DNA of 64,000 nt from PZPK01 sp965230795 (GCA_965230795.1 OZ246020.1:2976001-3040000); one strand, 5' to 3'; positions 41,925 to 50,320 are shown, counted from the stretch's first letter. Notes: generated by a model from the sequence alone, not told the origin. Made by a program: numbers and translations.

Positions 41925-42064
41925 TTGTTAACCCCTAGACCTACACAAAATAATGGATCGGAAAAGCGCTTGCGTGCCATGTCGAACCGCTTTTGCCGGG
42001 TCGATCAGTATAACGCTTAATCCGGAAATTACTTGCCGATTTTTCGTCAGTCATGCACTTTCTA

Positions 42065-42080
42065 GCACAAGCCATGCCAC
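42065..42080 (-). promoter_or_regulatory. Possible sigma-54 promoter upstream of parC
   Basis: Read on the minus strand, GTGGCATGGCTTGTGC has GG and GC exactly ten bases apart, TGGCAT at -24 but GTGC instead of TTGC at -12. Transcription would begin near 42053, about 130 bases before parC. It touches a perfect palindrome (42077-42097). The match is weaker than the three sites at fliK, fliL and flhA. Confidence 0.3.
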
Positions 42081-42097
42081 AGGAAAAATTCCTGTGG
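42077..42097. repeat. Perfect inverted repeat between motD and parC
   Basis: CCACAGGAA and TTCCTGTGG form exact 9-base arms around AAA. No T run follows in either direction, so it is either an operator, an RNA hairpin after motD, or a weak terminator. It abuts the possible parC promoter. Confidence 0.5.
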
Positions 42098-42180
42098 ATT
42101 CAAAGCCAAAAGGAAGGATCTTAAAGCGGGAAATGAACTGGATTGAAGAGAAAGCGATGCTCTGAAACTGCCTGAGAACG

Positions 42181-42969
42181 CTAGTCCAGCAGGCTCTGGC
42201 GGATATCCTGGCGCTTGGAAATCAATAGAACCACTCGGCGATTCTTTAAACGGCCCTGTGGCGTATCATTTCGGGCCACCGGCTTGAATTCGCCATAGCC
42301 CATCGCCCCCATGCGCGCAGCGGACACGCCCTCAAGTGCCAGATATCTGACAACGGAAGCGGCACGCGCGGCAGACAATTCCCAGTTGGAGGGAAAGACT
42401 GAATTACGAATGGGGACGTTGTCCGTATGCCCTTCCACCAACATGGCGTTGTCGTGACGGCGCATGATGCGCGCTATTTTCTCAATGACGGGAAAGGCAT
42501 CATCCACTGGTTCAACCCCTCCACTCTGAAATACGACCGTATCGTCCAACGATACTTCTATCCAGTCGTCTTTCTTGTCGACACTGACCTTGTCTTCAAA
42601 GATCAGATCCTCAAAACTCTCGCGAAACTCGCCGGCGATCATTTCCAGTTGCATGTCTTCTTCACTGGATTTAGGTGTCTCTTTGGCCTTCGGTTCAGGT
42701 ATTCCGAGAATGGGGCTGATGTTGGTATCGCCATAGCGATCCGACTCCGATAAAGGCGTATGATCGCCTACCTGAATCGGTGACAGAGTCTTTTGCCTGA
42801 CGTTGAATACCCCTTCCAGGCTCTCCGACAGCACCTTGTACTTGCCCTCATTCACGGAAGAAATCGAATACATCACTACGAAAAATGCAAACAGCAAGGT
42901 AATGAAGTCTGCATACGAGACCAGCCAGCGCTCCTTGTTATCATGCTCTTCTTCGTGACGGCGTTTCAT
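42181..42969 (-). CDS. motD: MotD, flagellar stator protein (MotB type)
   Basis: MotD is the MotB-like subunit of the second stator set (MotCD) of pseudomonads. The 263-residue product has one membrane helix with the proton-path aspartate (VSYADFITLLFAFFVVMYSI, about residues 17-36), a plug/linker, and a C-terminal OmpA-like peptidoglycan-binding domain (AMLVEGHTDNVPIRNSVFPS, NWELSAARAASVVRYLAL). The ATG at 42969 has GGGAG five bases upstream; an upstream TTG at 42984 was rejected. It is 36 bases downstream of motC. Confidence 0.95.
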   Translation of the reverse strand: MKRRHEEEHDNKERWLVSYADFITLLFAFFVVMYSISSVNEGKYKVLSESLEGVFNVRQKTLSPIQVGDHTPLSESDRYGDTNISPILGIPEPKAKETPKSSEEDMQLEMIAGEFRESFEDLIFEDKVSVDKKDDWIEVSLDDTVVFQSGGVEPVDDAFPVIEKIARIMRRHDNAMLVEGHTDNVPIRNSVFPSNWELSAARAASVVRYLALEGVSAARMGAMGYGEFKPVARNDTPQGRLKNRRVVLLISKRQDIRQSLLD

Positions 42970-43005
42970 AGGCACTCCCACCAAACGAGACCGTTGAGTG
43001 GTGAA

Positions 43006-43746
43006 CTAAGGGATGAAACCCTTCAGTTTCAGTTCAATGGAGCGGGGGTTTTCACCCTCGGAAATGGATACCAAACCTTCAATCAGCATCTCCCGATACT
43101 GACTCTGGCGCTGGACGATCGCTTTCAGCTTGGCCCCGACCGGGAAAAACAGCAGGTTGGCAAAAGCGACACCATAAATCGTCGCGACAAAGGCGGTCGC
43201 AATTCCGGACCCCAGCGAAGACGGGTCGGCCAGATTACTCATTACGTGAATCAGACCCATGACGGCACCGATAATGCCGATGGTCGGTGAATAACCACCC
43301 ATACCATCATAGATTTTTGCTGCATTGAGATCATGCTGTTCTTTGGAAATGAGCTCCACTTCCAGGACGTTGCGAATCACCTCGGGTTCAGACCCATCCA
43401 CCAGTAGCTGCAGACCTTTTTCGGCAAAGGTATCGCTTTCCTTGGACACCATGGATTCCAGGCCGAGCAGGCCTTCCTTACGGGCACGCATGCTCCAGCC
43501 CACAACCCGGTCAATACCATCCTGCAAGGACACATAGGGAGGTGCGAAGACCCAGCGCAACATGGCCAGGCCATGCGTCAGGGTTTTAAGGGGCGTTTGC
43601 AACATAATGGCGGCAAAGGTACCGCCAATCACGATCACGGCTGCAGGGCCATTGAAGAGAGAGTCAATGTGTCCCCCTTCCATATAGTTGCCGCCAAGAA
43701 TGGCAGCAAAGCCGAGAATAACCCCCAGAAAACTCAGTATATCCAT
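43006..43746 (-). CDS. motC: MotC, flagellar stator protein (MotA type)
   Basis: MotC is the MotA-like channel subunit paired with MotD. The 246-residue product has four membrane helices (first at about residues 3-20, second at 34-52, the last two at 150-200 with GIIGAVMGLIHVMSNLADPS and GIATAFVATIYGVAFANLLF). The cytoplasmic loop carries the charged residues that contact FliG (WSMRARKEGLLGLESMVSKE). Its start directly abuts the cheB stop, so it is translated from the che transcript or from the internal site in cheB. Confidence 0.95.
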   Translation of the reverse strand: MDILSFLGVILGFAAILGGNYMEGGHIDSLFNGPAAVIVIGGTFAAIMLQTPLKTLTHGLAMLRWVFAPPYVSLQDGIDRVVGWSMRARKEGLLGLESMVSKESDTFAEKGLQLLVDGSEPEVIRNVLEVELISKEQHDLNAAKIYDGMGGYSPTIGIIGAVMGLIHVMSNLADPSSLGSGIATAFVATIYGVAFANLLFFPVGAKLKAIVQRQSQYREMLIEGLVSISEGENPRSIELKLKGFIP

Positions 43747-44913
43747 TTACATAATTCCGCTTACGATGCGTTCTGCAATATCGTCCAGATCAAAAGAACC
43801 ATCTGAATAGCCGGCCTTATCCACCGCCATGGGCATTCCATAGATCACACAGGTTTTGGCTGACTGGGTCCATACCGTTGAGCCGGTGCGTTTCAAAAGG
43901 CGCGCACCTTCTCGTCCATCAGCTCCCATCCCGGTCAAAACGACGGCTAGGACTTTTCCGGGAAGCGACTTTGCTGCGGAACCAAAGGTAATATCCACTG
44001 ATGGCTTGTAGGTCAGTCGCTCATCACCATCCATAATATTAACGTGCAAGCCCGATCCCTTGCCTGATACCAGCATCTGTTTGCCACCGGGCGCAATCAA
44101 CACCTCGCCCCGACGCAGATAGTCACCGTCACTGGCGTGCTTGACTTTTAGTTGCGACAAACTGTTGAGGCGTTCGGCAAACGCCGGAGTAAACGAGGCC
44201 GGCATGTGTTGTACGATCAGCACCGGTACCGGCAGATTCGCGGGCAGTTTGGTCAGCACTTTCTGCAAGGCAACGGGCCCACCTGTTGATGTACCTATGA
44301 TCAGCAGGTCAACAGGATGTTTGATAGGTTTCTTATCGGCCGTTCCGGCCGGAGCTTTATCCGCTCTCGGCGCAGCGGTCGCAGGCCTCAGTGGTGCGCG
44401 TTCCGCTCCGGGCGAACGTCTGTCACTACTTGGAAGAGGGGACCTCGCTGAAGGCGTTGATGGAGGGGATATCCGCTCTGCTGTTGCCGGCCTGCTGGCT
44501 GCCGCCCGCAAATTTCCCGGTTTAGCCAAAGCCAGAATACGGTTTTTCAACACCTCCTGCATTTTGGTGGCATCGCGAGCGATATCTTCAAAATTCTTGG
44601 GTAGAAAATCGACCGCACCGGCTTCGAGTGCGTCCAGCGTGACGCGGGCACCTTCGTACGTCAGGGAGGAGAACATCAAAATGGATGTGGGACATTCAGA
44701 CATGATATGGCGAACTGCCGTAACGCCATCCATCACCGGCATTTCGTAGTCCATGGTGACGACGTCTGGCCGGAATTTTTTCACCATATCAATGGCTTCC
44801 CGGCCATTTGAAGCGGTTCCCACGACCTCTACGTCTGGCACAGTGCCAAGAATTTCGCAAACACGTTTCCGGAAGAAACCAGAATCGTCTACGACTAGAA
44901 CTTTGACGCTCAT
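43747..44913 (-). CDS. cheB: CheB, chemotaxis protein-glutamate methylesterase
   Basis: CheB removes methyl groups from, and deamidates, chemoreceptors once phosphorylated by CheA. The receiver domain (about residues 1-125) has the phosphoacceptor Asp55 in VVTMDYEMPVMDG. A long Ala/Pro/Arg/Ser linker (about 135-200) leads to the methylesterase domain with LLIIGTSTGGPVALQKVL (Ser near 211), LIVQHMPASFTPAFAERLN (His) and VLTGMGADGREGARLL (Asp). The length is 388. No cheR is in the window. A strong sigma-28-like site lies in the linker coding region. Confidence 0.96.
   Translation of the reverse strand: MSVKVLVVDDSGFFRKRVCEILGTVPDVEVVGTASNGREAIDMVKKFRPDVVTMDYEMPVMDGVTAVRHIMSECPTSILMFSSLTYEGARVTLDALEAGAVDFLPKNFEDIARDATKMQEVLKNRILALAKPGNLRAAASRPATAERISPPSTPSARSPLPSSDRRSPGAERAPLRPATAAPRADKAPAGTADKKPIKHPVDLLIIGTSTGGPVALQKVLTKLPANLPVPVLIVQHMPASFTPAFAERLNSLSQLKVKHASDGDYLRRGEVLIAPGGKQMLVSGKGSGLHVNIMDGDERLTYKPSVDITFGSAAKSLPGKVLAVVLTGMGADGREGARLLKRTGSTVWTQSAKTCVIYGMPMAVDKAGYSDGSFDLDDIAERIVSGIM
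44333..44359 (-). promoter_or_regulatory. Sigma-28 (FliA) promoter candidate inside cheB
   Basis: On the minus strand TAAAGCTC (44352-44359) is followed after exactly 11 bases by GCCGATAA (44333-44340). This fits the enterobacterial FliA consensus (TAAAGTTT-N11-GCCGATAA) in the whole -10 and the five key -35 bases. Transcription from here would start near 44325 and run into motC, motD and perhaps parC. It lies in the linker-coding part of cheB. Confidence 0.5.
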
Positions 44914-44975
44914 TTACTCCCCGCAGATCTTCCGAGTATTGCTGAGCACATCCACTGCATCACGCCAAGCCAGAA

Positions 44976-47207
44976 TCAGGCGTATCGCTGGAGAAGGCTG
45001 GGTATATCCAGAATCAGGGCAATGCGACCATCACCCGTAATGGTAGCGCCGGCCATACCTGGTGTACCGTGCAGCATGCCACCAAGGGGTTTGATTACCA
45101 CCTCTTCCTGACCGACCAGCTGATCGACAATAAAACCTACTCTCTGGGTGCCGACTGCGACGATCACCACATGGGCCTCTTCCGAATCCTCGGTATAGGA
45201 ATCCACCAGCCAGCGCTTGATATAAAACAGGGGATACACGTTGTCGCGAACGACGACACATTCCTGGCCGTCCACCACGTTGGTTTTAGTAAGATCAAGA
45301 TGGAAAATTTCGACCACGCTCACCAGGGGGAAGGCAAATGACTGCTCGCCGAGTTTGACCATCAATGTCGGCATGATTGCCAAGGTAAGCGGAACTTTGA
45401 TCGTCAGGCGTGAACCTTTACCCTTTTCCGAATCAATGTTCACAGTACCGTTCAACTGGGTAATTTTAGTCTTGACCACATCCATGCCTACCCCGCGACC
45501 TGAGACATCTGAGATCTCGGTCTTGGTTGAAAACCCGGGTGCGAAAATCAGATTGAAACATTCGTTGTCCGTCAGACGCTCTGCAGCATCCTCGTCATAA
45601 ATGCCCTTTTCTACGGCCTTGCGACGGAGTACATCCGGATCCATACCGGCGCCATCATCATCAATAGCCAGCAGAATATGATCACCTTCCTGCTTGGCAG
45701 ACAGAATCACCTGACCAATACGCGGCTTGCCGTTCTGTTCCCGTACATCCGGCATCTCGATGCCGTGATCGACCGCATTCCGCACCAGGTGGACCAACGG
45801 ATCTGAGAGTGCTTCGACGAGGTTTTTATCCAGGTCGGTCTCTTCACCTTCGAGCACAAGGTTGACTTCTTTTTTGAGGTTTCGCGCCAAATCCCGTACC
45901 ACTCGTGGGAAGCGACCAAATACTTTCTTGATTGGCTGCATGCGTGTCTGCATCACCGCAGACTGAAGATCGCCGGTCACCACATCCAGGTTGGACACAG
46001 CCTTTTGCAGAGATTCATCTTCGCTATCATCGCCCAATCGCTTAAGGCGGTTACGCACCAATACCAGCTCACCCACCATATTCATGATGTCGTCCAGACG
46101 TTTGGTATCAACACGCACGGTGGTTTCGGTGGCAATACCTTCTTTACCGCCAGCTTTAGCCTTGGGCGACTGTCGTGGAGGCGGAGCTGGAGCCGGCTGT
46201 GGCTTGGCCTCAGCCTTGGGTTCCGGGGCTGGTTCAGGTTTGGATGGCGGGGCACCGGTGCCCTCTGATTTGGTAGTCGGAGCCTTGCCGGAACCATGTA
46301 ATTCATCGAGCAGGTTTTCAAACTCATCATCGGTAATCAGATCATCACCGGATTTCCCGGCCGACGCTGGGGCTGGCGCACTGCTTTCCTGCGGCGCGTC
46401 CGACGCTACCTTGTTGGAGTCGAACTTGCCTTTGCCGTGCAGATCATCCAACAGCTTTTCGAATTCGTCGTCACTGATCTCATCTGAACTGGAAGCGGGC
46501 GTTTCAGCAGGTTCTTCGCTGGCTGCCTCTTGGGCTCCGGCACTGATTGGTTTGCCTTCACCATGCAGTTCATCCAGCAGTTTCTCAAATTCTTCTTCGG
46601 TGATTTCATCGTCACCGGAAGCGCCCGAGGGCTCAGCAGGCGCGGCGGCTTCTGGCTTTGCTTCCGCTCCAGGCGTATCCAGGGCATCCAGCAATTGTTC
46701 AAATTCATCGTCGGTAATATCACCCTCTGAGGTCTCAGCGGGTTCTGGACTTGGTTCTGCCGGAGTCTCCGCGACCGGAGCTGCCGTTGCAGCGGATGCT
46801 TCAGCCTCGCCTTCTCCTTCGGGCTTGGCAAAACGTTCAAGGTCTTTCAGCAGTTGGGGATCCGCGGGGGTAGGCTCCTGACGGTTGCGGACTTCGTCAA
46901 ACATTTCGTTAACAGTGTCCAGCGCGCGCAATACCACATCCATCAGCTCCGAACTGACACTGCGTTTGCCATTCCGCAGAATGTCGAACACGTTTTCGGC
47001 AACATGGCAGCAGTCAACCAATGCCTCAAGCTGGAGGAAGCCGGCACCACCTTTGACTGTGTGGAAGCCACGAAATATGGCATTGAGCAGGTCCTTGTCC
47101 TCCGGATTTTGTTCCAGATCAACAAGTTGTTCAGAAAGAAGCTCGAGTATCTCTCCCGACTCTACAAGAAAGTCCTGAAGTATCTCTTCGTCCGCTTCAA
47201 ACCCCAT
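44976..47207 (-). CDS. cheA: CheA, chemotaxis histidine kinase with four repeated linker motifs
   Basis: CheA phosphorylates CheY and CheB. The Hpt (P1) domain has His49 in FRGFHTVKGGAGFLQ. A long acidic Pro/Ala/Glu linker (about residues 125-355) replaces any visible P2 domain and carries four copies of [I/L]-[T/S]-x-[D/E]-E-F-E-x-L-L-D-x-L (about 164-176, 202-214, 244-256, 291-303), three followed by H-G-x-G-K. Then come the dimerisation helices (RLDDIMNMVGELVLVRNRLK, about 370), the ATPase domain (LVRNAVDHGIEMPD; IDDDGAGMDPD; GRGVGMDVVK) and the CheW-like P5 (KLGEQSFAFPLVSVVEIFHL). The length of 743 reflects the expanded linker. cheZ ends 12 bases upstream. Confidence 0.97.
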   Translation of the reverse strand: MGFEADEEILQDFLVESGEILELLSEQLVDLEQNPEDKDLLNAIFRGFHTVKGGAGFLQLEALVDCCHVAENVFDILRNGKRSVSSELMDVVLRALDTVNEMFDEVRNRQEPTPADPQLLKDLERFAKPEGEGEAEASAATAAPVAETPAEPSPEPAETSEGDITDDEFEQLLDALDTPGAEAKPEAAAPAEPSGASGDDEITEEEFEKLLDELHGEGKPISAGAQEAASEEPAETPASSSDEISDDEFEKLLDDLHGKGKFDSNKVASDAPQESSAPAPASAGKSGDDLITDDEFENLLDELHGSGKAPTTKSEGTGAPPSKPEPAPEPKAEAKPQPAPAPPPRQSPKAKAGGKEGIATETTVRVDTKRLDDIMNMVGELVLVRNRLKRLGDDSEDESLQKAVSNLDVVTGDLQSAVMQTRMQPIKKVFGRFPRVVRDLARNLKKEVNLVLEGEETDLDKNLVEALSDPLVHLVRNAVDHGIEMPDVREQNGKPRIGQVILSAKQEGDHILLAIDDDGAGMDPDVLRRKAVEKGIYDEDAAERLTDNECFNLIFAPGFSTKTEISDVSGRGVGMDVVKTKITQLNGTVNIDSEKGKGSRLTIKVPLTLAIMPTLMVKLGEQSFAFPLVSVVEIFHLDLTKTNVVDGQECVVVRDNVYPLFYIKRWLVDSYTEDSEEAHVVIVAVGTQRVGFIVDQLVGQEEVVIKPLGGMLHGTPGMAGATITGDGRIALILDIPSLLQRYA
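46284..46721 (-). other. Four FliM/CheZ-like motifs in the CheA linker
   Basis: The coding region for CheA residues about 163-308 holds ITDDEFEQLLDAL, ITEEEFEKLLDELHGEGK, ISDDEFEKLLDDLHGKGK and ITDDEFENLLDELHGSGK, spaced 38-47 residues apart in disordered sequence. The FliM N-terminus in this window reads LSQDEIDALLHG and the CheZ C-terminus DDVDDLLSSLGF. Those two are known CheY-binding peptides in enteric bacteria. The repeats thus look like CheY-docking sites in place of P2, or like a ParP-binding (LID-type) region. Confidence 0.7.
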
Positions 47208-47218
47208 GAATGTGCCCC

Positions 47219-48001
47219 TTAAAAACCTAGACTGGAAAGCAGATCATCCACATCGTCCTGACCGCTGACGACATCTTCGCGCTCGTCAGCTTTCATCTGT
47301 GGCCCTTCGCCTTCAATTCCCGATTGTTTTTGTTCTCCCTCATGCACCGTGCCGGTAATCTTGTCGACTTGTCCCGCCATGCGTACGAGGTTTACCAGGT
47401 TATCTTCTACTTCTTTGACGAGACCGGTCACGCGATTGATCACCTGTCCTGTCAGATCCTGAAAATCCTGTGCCAGTAATATATCTGACAGATTCTGGTA
47501 AACTTTACCGGAATCTGTACAGAGCTGGCCCAGAAAGCTATCCATTCGTTCTGTCAGCGCGCGAAACTCTTCCGGTTTCATTTCCTTGCGACGCAAGCGA
47601 CCCCACTCGTTTTTGAGGGCTTCCGCTTCCGCACTCATATCTGATGCGATGGGCATGGTTTCTTCAACCAGGTCCAGAGTCTTGTTGGCAGCCTTGTTGG
47701 TCATGTCTACCACGTAAGCCAGACGATCCGATGCGTCTTCGATTTTGGATAGCTCTTCCTTACTGGCTGAACTGGTAGCATCAATGTGGAAATTACGGAT
47801 GGACTCATGCAGGGTCCGCGTCAATCGACCGACCTCTACATAAAGAGTGCGATCCCGCGTTTCATTGAGTTCGGCAATAATGCCCAACGCGCCTGACAGG
47901 TCTCCACTATCCACGAGTGTTTTAAGTGTGTCCGCCTGTTGCTTCAGTGTTTCTTCAAATCCTGGCGCGTTGTCGCCGTTGGTGTTGTTCTCGTTTGTCA
48001 T
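47219..48001 (-). CDS. cheZ: CheZ, CheY-phosphate phosphatase
   Basis: CheZ speeds dephosphorylation of CheY-P. The 260-residue product is almost all helix, with the long hairpin containing the active-site region DILLAQDFQDLTGQVINRVT (catalytic Gln in QDFQDLTGQ). It ends with the conserved CheY-binding tail DDVDDLLSSLGF. The ATG at 48001 is chosen: an extension to 48025 would overlap the cheY stop and adds nothing conserved. cheY is immediately upstream, cheA 12 bases downstream. Confidence 0.95.
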   Translation of the reverse strand: MTNENNTNGDNAPGFEETLKQQADTLKTLVDSGDLSGALGIIAELNETRDRTLYVEVGRLTRTLHESIRNFHIDATSSASKEELSKIEDASDRLAYVVDMTNKAANKTLDLVEETMPIASDMSAEAEALKNEWGRLRRKEMKPEEFRALTERMDSFLGQLCTDSGKVYQNLSDILLAQDFQDLTGQVINRVTGLVKEVEDNLVNLVRMAGQVDKITGTVHEGEQKQSGIEGEGPQMKADEREDVVSGQDDVDDLLSSLGF

Positions 48002-48014
48002 GCAGCGCCTATGA

Positions 48015-48401
48015 TCAGGAATCAATGCGTTCGAAAATCTTTTCGATTTTTTCCTTTAGAACGGCAGCCGTAAAGGGTTTTACAACATATCCGTTTACGC
48101 CCGCCTGAGCGGCCGCAACGATCTGATCGCGCTTGGCTTCTGCCGTCACCATAAGCACTGGCAAGTCCTTCAGGTTGTCGTCAGCCCTAACGTTCCGCAA
48201 CAGATCAATGCCGGTCATGCCCGGCATATTCCAGTCGGTCACCAGAAAGTCATATTTTCCGGTCTGCAACATCGGCAGTGCCGAGTTGCCATCGTCGGCT
48301 TCATCGGTATTTGTGAATCCCAAATCCCGCAGCAAGTTTTTAATAATTCTCCTCATCGTCGAAAAATCATCTACAACGAGGATTTTCATATCTTTATTCA
48401 A
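48015..48401 (-). CDS. cheY: CheY, chemotaxis response regulator
   Basis: CheY-P binds FliM and switches flagellar rotation. The receiver fold is complete: VVDDFSTMRRIIKNLLRDLG, phosphoacceptor in FLVTDWNMPGMTG (Asp56 with this start), VTAEAKRDQIVAAAQAGVNG (Thr) and YVVKPF (Lys). The start is taken as TTG at 48401 because a perfect GGAGG sits five bases before it; a GTG at 48413 falls inside that same Shine-Dalgarno and the ATG at 48389 is 17 bases from it. A sigma-28 site lies about 170 bases upstream. Confidence 0.95.
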   Translation of the reverse strand: MNKDMKILVVDDFSTMRRIIKNLLRDLGFTNTDEADDGNSALPMLQTGKYDFLVTDWNMPGMTGIDLLRNVRADDNLKDLPVLMVTAEAKRDQIVAAAQAGVNGYVVKPFTAAVLKEKIEKIFERIDS

Positions 48402-48575
48402 GTCGACCTCCACTCATGTCGATACCCGAAAATGCGAATAAAACCTTACACACAAGTCTAGCCGCAGTTCGGATGCTGGCCAGTTTTTTTTAGCAATAAT
48501 TATGGACGCTCTCACTGATACAGAAACGCATTCCGTAGCGATGAAAACGCTCTCTAAGTCTGGATTTCCTATCTC

Positions 48576-48602
48576 TTATCGGCGGCAAACGCTTTCTCTT
48601 CA
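48576..48602 (-). promoter_or_regulatory. Sigma-28 (FliA) promoter candidate for cheYZAB
   Basis: On the minus strand TGAAGAGA (48595-48602) is followed after exactly 11 bases by a perfect GCCGATAA (48576-48583). The predicted start is near 48568, in the 241-base gap between fliA and cheY, giving a leader of about 165 bases. Position and motif agree with FliA control of chemotaxis genes known in pseudomonads. Confidence 0.6.
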
Positions 48603-48642
48603 ATACCAGGTGGAAGCAATTCCCGGGCCCACCCGTATACCA

Positions 48643-49350
48643 TTACATCCAATCGGACATACGCGCCCGCAATCGGGCCGCCGCCTGGGAATGAATTTGA
48701 CTGATGCGGGATTCACTCACGGACAACACCAGTCCAATTTCTTTCAGGTTAAGTTCTTCTTCGTAATACAGTGACAACACCAGCCGTTCACGCTCCGGCA
48801 AATTCTCGATCTCATTCGCCAGATTTTCCTTGAAGGCCTGGATCTGAAAATCCCGATCGGGGCCTCCCGTTTTCGACGCGATACTTTCCATTGGGGCATC
48901 GCCCTGCTCGCTGACCTCTTCCAGACTGAACAGTTTGCCGCTGTTGCTGTCTTTCAAGCAGGCAAAATATTCATCCAGAGACATATTGAGCTCTGCCGCA
49001 ATCTCTTCATCATGAGCGTCACGCCCCTCGCGGTCCTCTACTATTTTGATTGCTTCGGCGATGCGCCGGGCATTGCGATGCACTGATCGCGGCACCCAAT
49101 CACCTTTACGAACCTCATCCATCATGGCGCCACGAATGCGAATTCCAGCGTAGGTTTCAAAGGATGCACCCTTTGATGCTTCATATTTCTTGGCGGCTTC
49201 GAGCAGACCGATCATTCCCGCCTGAATCAGATCATCCACTTGCACACTGGAAGGCAGACGCGCCATCAGATGATGGGCTATGCGCTTTACCAGAGGCGCA
49301 TGATTGCGAATCAGATCGTCCGCATGCTGGGTCTGAACTTCACTATACAT
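48643..49350 (-). CDS. fliA: FliA, flagellar sigma-28 factor
   Basis: FliA directs late flagellar and chemotaxis genes and is held by FlgM until the hook is complete. The 235-residue product has regions 2 (HHLMARLPSSVQVDDLIQAG, MIGLLEAAKKYEASKGASFE, IRGAMMDEVRKGDWVPRSVH), 3 and 4 (LPERERLVLSLYYEEELNLK, LSVSESRISQIHSQAAARLR). The ATG start at 49350 fits the family. It follows fleN by 157 bases and precedes cheY by 241 bases; the latter gap carries a site it may itself recognise. flgM is not in the window. Confidence 0.96.
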   Translation of the reverse strand: MYSEVQTQHADDLIRNHAPLVKRIAHHLMARLPSSVQVDDLIQAGMIGLLEAAKKYEASKGASFETYAGIRIRGAMMDEVRKGDWVPRSVHRNARRIAEAIKIVEDREGRDAHDEEIAAELNMSLDEYFACLKDSNSGKLFSLEEVSEQGDAPMESIASKTGGPDRDFQIQAFKENLANEIENLPERERLVLSLYYEEELNLKEIGLVLSVSESRISQIHSQAAARLRARMSDWM

Positions 49351-49507
49351 GTAGGTGCAAAGTTTCTATTCTGGTTATGTGAGGCGATGCCATACTACGC
49401 AATTCCTGTCACCTTATGCCTGATCGTTCACCTGCGTTTATCACCAATAGAAACGGGATCGTTCTGTTGCCCGCAGAATTTTCATCTAAAAACATAGCAG
49501 TGCTTGG

Positions 49508-50320
49508 CTAAGCTTGCACCAGACGCTCGACAAAGAATTCCAAATGACCTCGGGGGGTGGAAGGCAAAGGCCAGCTGTCGGCCTTTTGAGCCAGGGCCTT
49601 GTAGGCCAGTGAAGCCTTGGCTCGGGGATAGGCATCCAACACTGCTCGCTGACGCTGAACAGCCTTCTTCACCGCTTCATCGTAGGGGATGCAACCCACG
49701 TATTGCAGTGCTACATCCAGGAAGCGTTCCGTCACACTTGTCAATTTGGAAAACAGGTGCCGTCCCTCTTCCTGGGATTTGACCATGTTGGCCAGTACCC
49801 GGAAACGATACATGTCGTAATCACGATTCAATAATTTTATCAGCGCGTAGGAGTCCGTAATGGATGTCGGTTCGTCACAAACGACGACAATAATTTCCTG
49901 TGCGGCGCGCAAAAAAGATACCACGCTATCGGAGATCCCGGCCGCCGTATCGACAATCAGAACATCCAGATCCTGGGAAATTTCGCTAAAGGCGTTGATT
50001 AGCCCCGCATGTTCCATTGGGTTCAATGACACCATCTTTTGGGTGCCCGACGAAGCCGGAACAATCTTGACCCCCTTGGGCCCTTCAACCATGACATCAC
50101 GCAAGGAACATTCACCGCTGATGACATCGGCAATATTACGCTTTGACGTCAGCCCCATCAGTACATCGATATTGGCCAGCCCAAGATCCGCATCCAACAA
50201 CACGACACGCCGACCCATTTCCGCCAATGCAAGGGAAAGGTTAATCGAAACGTTACTTTTGCCTACGCCGCCTTTGCCGCCGGTGACTGCGATGACCTGA
50301 ACCGGACCCGAATTCGCCAT
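49508..50320 (-). CDS. fleN: FleN (FlhG), MinD-like ATPase regulating flagellar number
   Basis: FleN limits polar flagella by antagonising the activator FleQ and by working against FlhF. The deviant Walker A is VTGGKGGVGKSNVSINLSLA near residue 12, then VVLLDADLGLANIDVLMGLT, VLIVDTAAGISDSVVSFLRA and VVCDEPTSITDSYALIKLLN. At 270 residues it has the usual length, with a C-terminal helix region probably for membrane binding. It lies between flhF and fliA, as in Pseudomonas, and supports a single polar flagellum. Confidence 0.95.
   Translation of the reverse strand: MANSGPVQVIAVTGGKGGVGKSNVSINLSLALAEMGRRVVLLDADLGLANIDVLMGLTSKRNIADVISGECSLRDVMVEGPKGVKIVPASSGTQKMVSLNPMEHAGLINAFSEISQDLDVLIVDTAAGISDSVVSFLRAAQEIIVVVCDEPTSITDSYALIKLLNRDYDMYRFRVLANMVKSQEEGRHLFSKLTSVTERFLDVALQYVGCIPYDEAVKKAVQRQRAVLDAYPRAKASLAYKALAQKADSWPLPSTPRGHLEFFVERLVQA

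Noticed and set aside
45991..46881. 296-codon plus-strand frame opposite the cheA linker
   Set aside because: It is a Ser/Ala-rich antisense shadow produced by the skewed codon content of the acidic linker repeats.
49351..49507. Sigma-54 promoter upstream of fliA (TGACAGGAATTGC)
   Set aside because: The essential GG of the -24 element is missing.
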